From Ectopseudomonas alcaliphila (lineage in GTDB: Bacteria; Pseudomonadota; Gammaproteobacteria; Pseudomonadales; Pseudomonadaceae), in NCBI RefSeq assembly GCF_900101755.1, contig NZ_FNAE01000006.1, positions 124,001-188,000 of the forward strand: a DNA stretch of 64,000 bases, written 5' to 3'. Shown here piece after piece: positions 60,704-64,000 of the stretch; within the stretch, counting starts at the first letter, position 1; each line of letters opens with the position of its first letter. A program made the position numbers and the translations under genes. Under the pieces are notes generated by a model. It saw nothing but the letters and a program-made list of their open reading frames with translations, did not search any database and was not told where the DNA came from.

Positions 60704-61020
60704 TAGCCAGCACACGATCTGCTGCGCGTCGGCCCTACTGCGTTAGAAACAGGCTCGGCAGGCCGCTTGCGGCCAACGCACTTCAGTGCGGCCCCGGAGG
60801 GGCGAGCGAAGCGAGTCATGCGGACAAAAGTACAGTCGCCCGCGACTCCGACCGTTCCTCGCCTGTTTCTGCCTTGTAGGTCTCTAGCTCGCGAGATCGT
60901 GAGCAGGCTCTGACCTAATCGCGGCGCGCTCGCTCCGGCGCGCCGCCTTTGCACGGCGAAGGACCCTACCCGGGTGGATCTGCGGGCAGCCATGAGCCTG
61001 AACGGCAGCAGATCCTTATC
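60704..61020. other. Intergenic stretch between exaC and pqqA
   Basis: No convincing gene. It contains short palindromes (C-G-C-G-G-C-G-C-G-C-T-C and following near 60921) and a purine-rich run near 60797. It looks like accumulated non-coding sequence; no RNA gene recognised. Confidence 0.4.
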
Positions 61021-61023
61021 GCG

Positions 61024-61046
61024 ACGCGGCTTCGGCCGCGTTTTTT
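61024..61046 (+). terminator. Rho-independent terminator before pqqA
   Basis: C-G-C-G-G-C, loop T-T-C-G, G-C-C-G-C-G, then six T. It separates the exaC transcript from pqqA. Confidence 0.85.
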
Positions 61047-61227
61047 ATTGGCGCATGTTTCATAGCCGACAATGACAGGAACCTTCGAGGCGCGATCCAT
61101 GCCTACTAATAGCGTTACCTACCAATGCCAGTGCCGACTCATCCCAAAGTACCATTTGGCCTCTTGCCTGGCGGGGGCTTAATGAGGGTGCCGGAATGCC
61201 CCGGTACCATAAAAAGAGGACCGCATC

Positions 61228-61299
61228 ATGTGGACTAAACCCGCTTACACCGATCTGCGTATTGGCTTCGAAGTAACGATGTATTTCGCCAACCGTTGA
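61228..61299 (+). CDS. pqqA: PqqA, precursor peptide of PQQ
   Basis: A 23-residue peptide (starts [11 protein letters not shown], ends F-A-N-R). Glu15 and Tyr19 in E-V-T-M-Y are the residues cross-linked by PqqE to become PQQ. A-G-A-G-G-A precedes the ATG. It is followed by pqqB after 46 bp, the usual arrangement. Confidence 0.97.
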
Positions 61300-61345
61300 T
61301 TGCTCCTGGCCCCGGCTCGTCCGGGGCATCCCGCTGGTGACCCCC

Positions 61346-62260
61346 ATGCATATCCAGATTCTCGGTTCCGCCGCAGGCGGTGGCTTCCCTCAATGGAACT
61401 GCAACTGCCGCAATTGCCGTGGCGTGCGGGCCGGCTCCCTGCGCGCGCAACCGCGTACGCAGTCGTCCATCGCCATTTCCGATGACGGCGAGCAATGGAT
61501 CCTGTGCAACGCTTCGCCGGACATTCGCGCGCAGATCGAAGCCTTCCCGGCGCTGCAGCCAGCGCGCAAGCTGCGCGACACGGCGATTGCCGGCATTGTT
61601 CTGCTCGACAGCCAGATCGACCACTGCACGGGCCTGCTGACCCTGCGCGAAGGCTGTCCGCATCAGGTCTGGTGTACCGAGATGGTGCACCAGGATCTGA
61701 CCACCGGTTTTCCGCTGTTCAATATGCTCAGCCACTGGAACGGTGGCCTGCAGCACCGCCTGATCGAGCTGGATGCCAAGCCCTTCGGCATTCCGGCATG
61801 TCCGGCGCTGAGCATCACCGCCATCGCCCTGCGCAGCAGCGCGCCGCCGTATTCGCCACACCGGGGCAATCCGCACCCGGGCGACAATATCGGCCTGTTC
61901 ATCGAGGATCGGCGCAGCGGCCGCAGCCTGTTCTACGCCCCCGGTCTCGGCCAGGTGGACGAGCAGTTGTTGAGCTGGATGCGCCGCGCCGACTGCCTGC
62001 TGGTGGATGGCACCCTCTGGCGCGACGACGAAATGCGCGTGTGCGAGGTCGGCGACAAGCTCGGCAGCGAGATGGGCCACCTGTGCCAGAGCGGCCCGGG
62101 CGGCATGATCGAGGTGCTCGACGGTTTGCCGTCGGCGCGCAAGATCCTGATCCATATCAACAACACCAACCCGATTCTCGACCTGGACTCGCCCGAGCGT
62201 GCCGAACTGGACGCTCACGGCATCGAGGTCGCGTTCGATGGCATGAGCATCGTTTTGTAG
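61346..62260 (+). CDS. pqqB: PqqB, metallo-beta-lactamase-fold protein of PQQ synthesis
   Basis: 304 residues starting M-H-I-Q-I-L-G-S-A-A-G-G-G-F-P-Q-W-N-C-N-C, the typical PqqB opening with Cys residues. The zinc-motif region has S-Q-I-D-H in place of HxHxDH, as is normal for PqqB. PqqB hydroxylates the tyrosine-derived ring of the trimmed intermediate. Start at ATG 61346 (the frame has an earlier start three codons upstream). Second gene of the operon. Confidence 0.95.
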   Translation: MHIQILGSAAGGGFPQWNCNCRNCRGVRAGSLRAQPRTQSSIAISDDGEQWILCNASPDIRAQIEAFPALQPARKLRDTAIAGIVLLDSQIDHCTGLLTLREGCPHQVWCTEMVHQDLTTGFPLFNMLSHWNGGLQHRLIELDAKPFGIPACPALSITAIALRSSAPPYSPHRGNPHPGDNIGLFIEDRRSGRSLFYAPGLGQVDEQLLSWMRRADCLLVDGTLWRDDEMRVCEVGDKLGSEMGHLCQSGPGGMIEVLDGLPSARKILIHINNTNPILDLDSPERAELDAHGIEVAFDGMSIVL

Positions 62261-62283
62261 GCTGTGCGCACCGGGGAGTTCTG

Positions 62284-63036
62284 ATGAGCCAAGCTGCCAT
62301 GACACCTGCCGAATTCGAGCAGGCGCTGCGCGCCAAGGGCGCGCTGTACCACATTCATCACCCGTTCCATCGCGCCATGTACGAAGGGCGCGCCACCCGC
62401 GAGCAGATCCAGGGCTGGGTGGCCAATCGTTTCTACTATCAGGTCAACATCCCGCTGAAGGATGCGGCGATCCTCGCCAACTGCCCGGATCGCGAAACCC
62501 GGCGCGAGTGGATTCAGCGCATCCTCGACCACGACGGTGCGCCCGGCGAGGAGGGCGGTATCGAGGCCTGGCTGCGCCTGGCCGAGTCGGTCGGCCTCGA
62601 CCGCGAGCAGGTGTTGTCGCAGGAGCTGGTGCTGCCCGGCGTGCGCTTCGCCGTCGATGCCTACGTCAACTTCGCCCGCCGCGCCAGTTGGCAGGAGGCA
62701 GCCAGCAGCTCGCTGACCGAGCTGTTCGCGCCAACCATCCACCAATCGCGCCTGGACGCCTGGCCGCAGCACTACCCGTGGATCGATGCGGCCGGTTACG
62801 ACTACTTCCGCAATCGCCTGAGCCAGGCGCGCCGCGATGTCGAGCACGGCCTGCGCATCACCCTTGAGCACTACCGCACCCGTGAGGCTCAGGAGCGCAT
62901 GCTGCAGATTCTGCAGTTCAAGCTGGATGTGCTGTGGAGCATGCTCGATGCCATGAGCATGGCCTACGAACTGCAGCGCCCGCCGTATCACACGGTGACC
63001 GCCGAGCGTGTCTGGCATCGGGGGATCGCACTATGA
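62284..63036 (+). CDS. pqqC: PqqC, pyrroloquinoline-quinone synthase
   Basis: 250 residues, all-helical cofactorless oxidase that closes the ring and performs the final oxidation to PQQ. Typical stretches: A-L-Y-H-I-H-H-P-F-H, G-W-V-A-N-R-F-Y-Y-Q, L-D-H-D-G, V-D-A-Y-V-N-F, and H-Y-P-W-I near 167. Full length. It is 23 bp after pqqB. Its stop is followed by a 73-bp insert with a REP-like unit before pqqD. Confidence 0.96.
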   Translation: MSQAAMTPAEFEQALRAKGALYHIHHPFHRAMYEGRATREQIQGWVANRFYYQVNIPLKDAAILANCPDRETRREWIQRILDHDGAPGEEGGIEAWLRLAESVGLDREQVLSQELVLPGVRFAVDAYVNFARRASWQEAASSSLTELFAPTIHQSRLDAWPQHYPWIDAAGYDYFRNRLSQARRDVEHGLRITLEHYRTREAQERMLQILQFKLDVLWSMLDAMSMAYELQRPPYHTVTAERVWHRGIAL

Positions 63037-63071
63037 GCCTCGAGCAAGCGATGCGCACGGTTGAGTGTTTT

Positions 63072-63093
63072 GTAGGGTGCGCCACGCGCACCA
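63072..63093. repeat. REP-like unit between pqqC and pqqD
   Basis: T-G-T-A-G-G-G-T-G-C-G-C-C-A-C-G-C-G-C-A and following. GCGCACC family, inside a biosynthetic operon where the genes normally abut or overlap. Confidence 0.7.
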
Positions 63094-63109
63094 GTCAGGA
63101 GCCCGAACA

Positions 63110-63388
63110 ATGACTGCCGTCATCCTGCCCAACGTACCTGCCATCCGCCGCGGCTTTCGCCTGCAGTTCGAGCCAGCCCAGGGCTGCCATGTGCTGCTCT
63201 ATCCGGAAGGCATGATCAAGCTCAACGACAGCGCCGGCGAGATTCTCCAGCAAATCGACGGCAAGCGTTCGGTGGCTGAGATCATTGGCAACCTGCACCA
63301 GCGCTTCCCCGATGTGCCTGGTATCGACGAAGACATTCTTGCCTTCATGGAGGTAGCCCATGCTCAGTTCTGGATCGAGCTTCGCTAA
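63110..63388 (+). CDS. pqqD: PqqD, PqqA-binding chaperone
   Basis: 92 residues with the winged-helix-like PqqD pattern: R-R-G-F-R-L-Q-F-E-P-A-Q-G-C-H-V-L-L-Y-P-E-G, then K-L-N-D-S-A-G-E-I-L near 43 and V-A-E-I-I near 63. It binds PqqA and presents it to PqqE. ATG 63110 is used. The start lies after the repeat; an ATGA overlapping the pqqC stop opens a 19-codon frame that could be the remains of the older start. Confidence 0.94.
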   Translation: MTAVILPNVPAIRRGFRLQFEPAQGCHVLLYPEGMIKLNDSAGEILQQIDGKRSVAEIIGNLHQRFPDVPGIDEDILAFMEVAHAQFWIELR

Positions 63389-64000
63389 AGCAGGTCATGA
63401 ACCAGGGCCACCGCTGTGGCTGCTGGCCGAGCTGACCTACCGCTGCCCGCTACAGTGCCCGTACTGCTCCAACCCGCTGGATTTCTCCCGGCAGGGCGCC
63501 GAGCTCAGCACCGCCGAATGGATCGAGGTGTTTCGTCAGGCCCGTGAGCTGGGCGCGGCGCAGCTGGGGTTTTCCGGCGGCGAGCCGCTGGTGCGCCAGG
63601 ATCTGGCCGAGCTGATCGCAGCGGCGCGCGGCCTGGGCTACTACACTAACCTGATCACCTCCGGTATCGGCCTCACCGAAGCACGCATCGCCGAGTTCGC
63701 CGATGCCGGGCTCGATCATATCCAGATCAGCTTCCAGGCCGCCGACGAGGAGGTGAACAACCTGCTGGCCGGCTCGAAGAAGGCCTTCGCGCAGAAGCTG
63801 GCCATGGCCCGTGCGGTCAAGGCCCACGGCTATCCGATGGTGCTCAACTTCGTCACCCACCGGCACAACATCGACAATATCGAGCGCATCATCGAGCTGT
63901 GCCTGGAGCTGGAGGCGGACTTCGTCGAGCTCGCCACCTGCCAGTTCTACGGCTGGGCGGAACTCAACCGCGCTGGATTGCTGCCGACCCGCGCGCAACT
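63360..64000 (+). CDS. pqqE: PqqE, radical SAM PqqA Glu-Tyr cross-linking enzyme (partial)
   Basis: The first 213 codons are seen; the gene runs off the window. The radical SAM cluster motif is C-P-L-Q-C-P-Y-C (Cys29, Cys33, Cys36), with S-G-G-E-P-L near 75 for SAM binding. PqqE forms the carbon-carbon bond between Glu and Tyr of PqqA. The ATG at 63360 overlaps pqqD by 29 bp; core homology begins at P-P-L-W-L-L-A-E-L-T-Y-R-C. Confidence 0.95.
   Translation, partial: MLSSGSSFAKAGHEPGPPLWLLAELTYRCPLQCPYCSNPLDFSRQGAELSTAEWIEVFRQARELGAAQLGFSGGEPLVRQDLAELIAAARGLGYYTNLITSGIGLTEARIAEFADAGLDHIQISFQAADEEVNNLLAGSKKAFAQKLAMARAVKAHGYPMVLNFVTHRHNIDNIERIIELCLELEADFVELATCQFYGWAELNRAGLLPTRAQ

Noticed and set aside
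60704..61020. Small RNA gene between exaC and pqqA
   Set aside because: Hairpins are present, but no promoter or known RNA fold could be identified by reading; left as unassigned.
61101..61155. Possible CTACTAC-type element before pqqA
   Set aside because: CTACTAATAGCG and CCTACCAATGCC resemble parts of the element and CCCAAAGTACCA recurs near 43623, but none keeps the full core and spacing. Not counted as a site.

Overview
The window looks like a high-GC Pseudomonas chromosome, most likely from the P. aeruginosa / P. mendocina / P. alcaliphila side of the genus. That placement is an inference from recognised gene order, not from a search. At the left the order HAD-like protein, thioesterase, mlaA, PilZ protein, rssB, rssC, transaldolase, Fur-like protein, dusA matches the conserved Pseudomonas core around PAO1 PA2795-PA2803.

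Layout. (1) 0-7.7 kb: conserved core genes, ending with an alpha/beta hydrolase. (2) 7.9-28.6 kb: an accessory block with a stress or envelope character. It holds a glycine-rich membrane protein, two CsbD-like proteins, two Lys/Gln/Pro-rich disordered proteins of identical length, a cytosolic trypsin-like protease, a 2873-residue cyclic beta-glucan synthase (NdvB/ChvB type), a PAS-GGDEF diguanylate cyclase, a triple-BON periplasmic protein, an NhaA antiporter, a DUF3309 peptide, three Crp/Fnr-type regulators and several unknown small proteins. (3) 29-64 kb: a large PQQ and alcohol-oxidation region. It runs pqqF, porin, nosP-nahK, a ypeA-like acetyltransferase, agmR with a CX3CW protein, the PQQ-associated ABC exporter set, pedS2-pedR2, a patch of low-GC cassette-like genes, a sorbosone-dehydrogenase-like lipoprotein with a DUF2231 partner, a pentapeptide protein, exaA (Ca type) divergent from exaB-pedG-SoxYZ-like-metallohydrolase, pedH (lanthanide type), exaC and pqqABCDE (pqqE cut by the window end).

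How it works together. PqqA-F make PQQ. ExaA and PedH are periplasmic PQQ alcohol dehydrogenases, cytochrome c550 ExaB takes their electrons, and ExaC oxidises the aldehyde in the cytoplasm. The ABC exporter set and the relay proteins are the usual companions of this pathway. AgmR, NahK with NosP, and PedS2/PedR2 are the regulators. The Ser/Asp difference two residues after the catalytic Asp marks ExaA as Ca2+-dependent and PedH as lanthanide-dependent, so the locus should carry the rare-earth switch known from P. putida. A recurrent 18-bp element, CTACTAC-N6-ACT-RG, lies 105-110 bp upstream of exaB, pedH and exaC and about 77-79 bp upstream of the CX3CW and ABC binding-protein genes. It is the best candidate here for a shared, undescribed operator.

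Dispersed palindromic (REP-like) repeats of several families are frequent from 33 to 63 kb and occur at 4.1 kb, but I saw none between 5 and 31 kb. This supports a different history for the stress block. No rRNA, tRNA, CRISPR array, insertion sequence or prophage was recognised.
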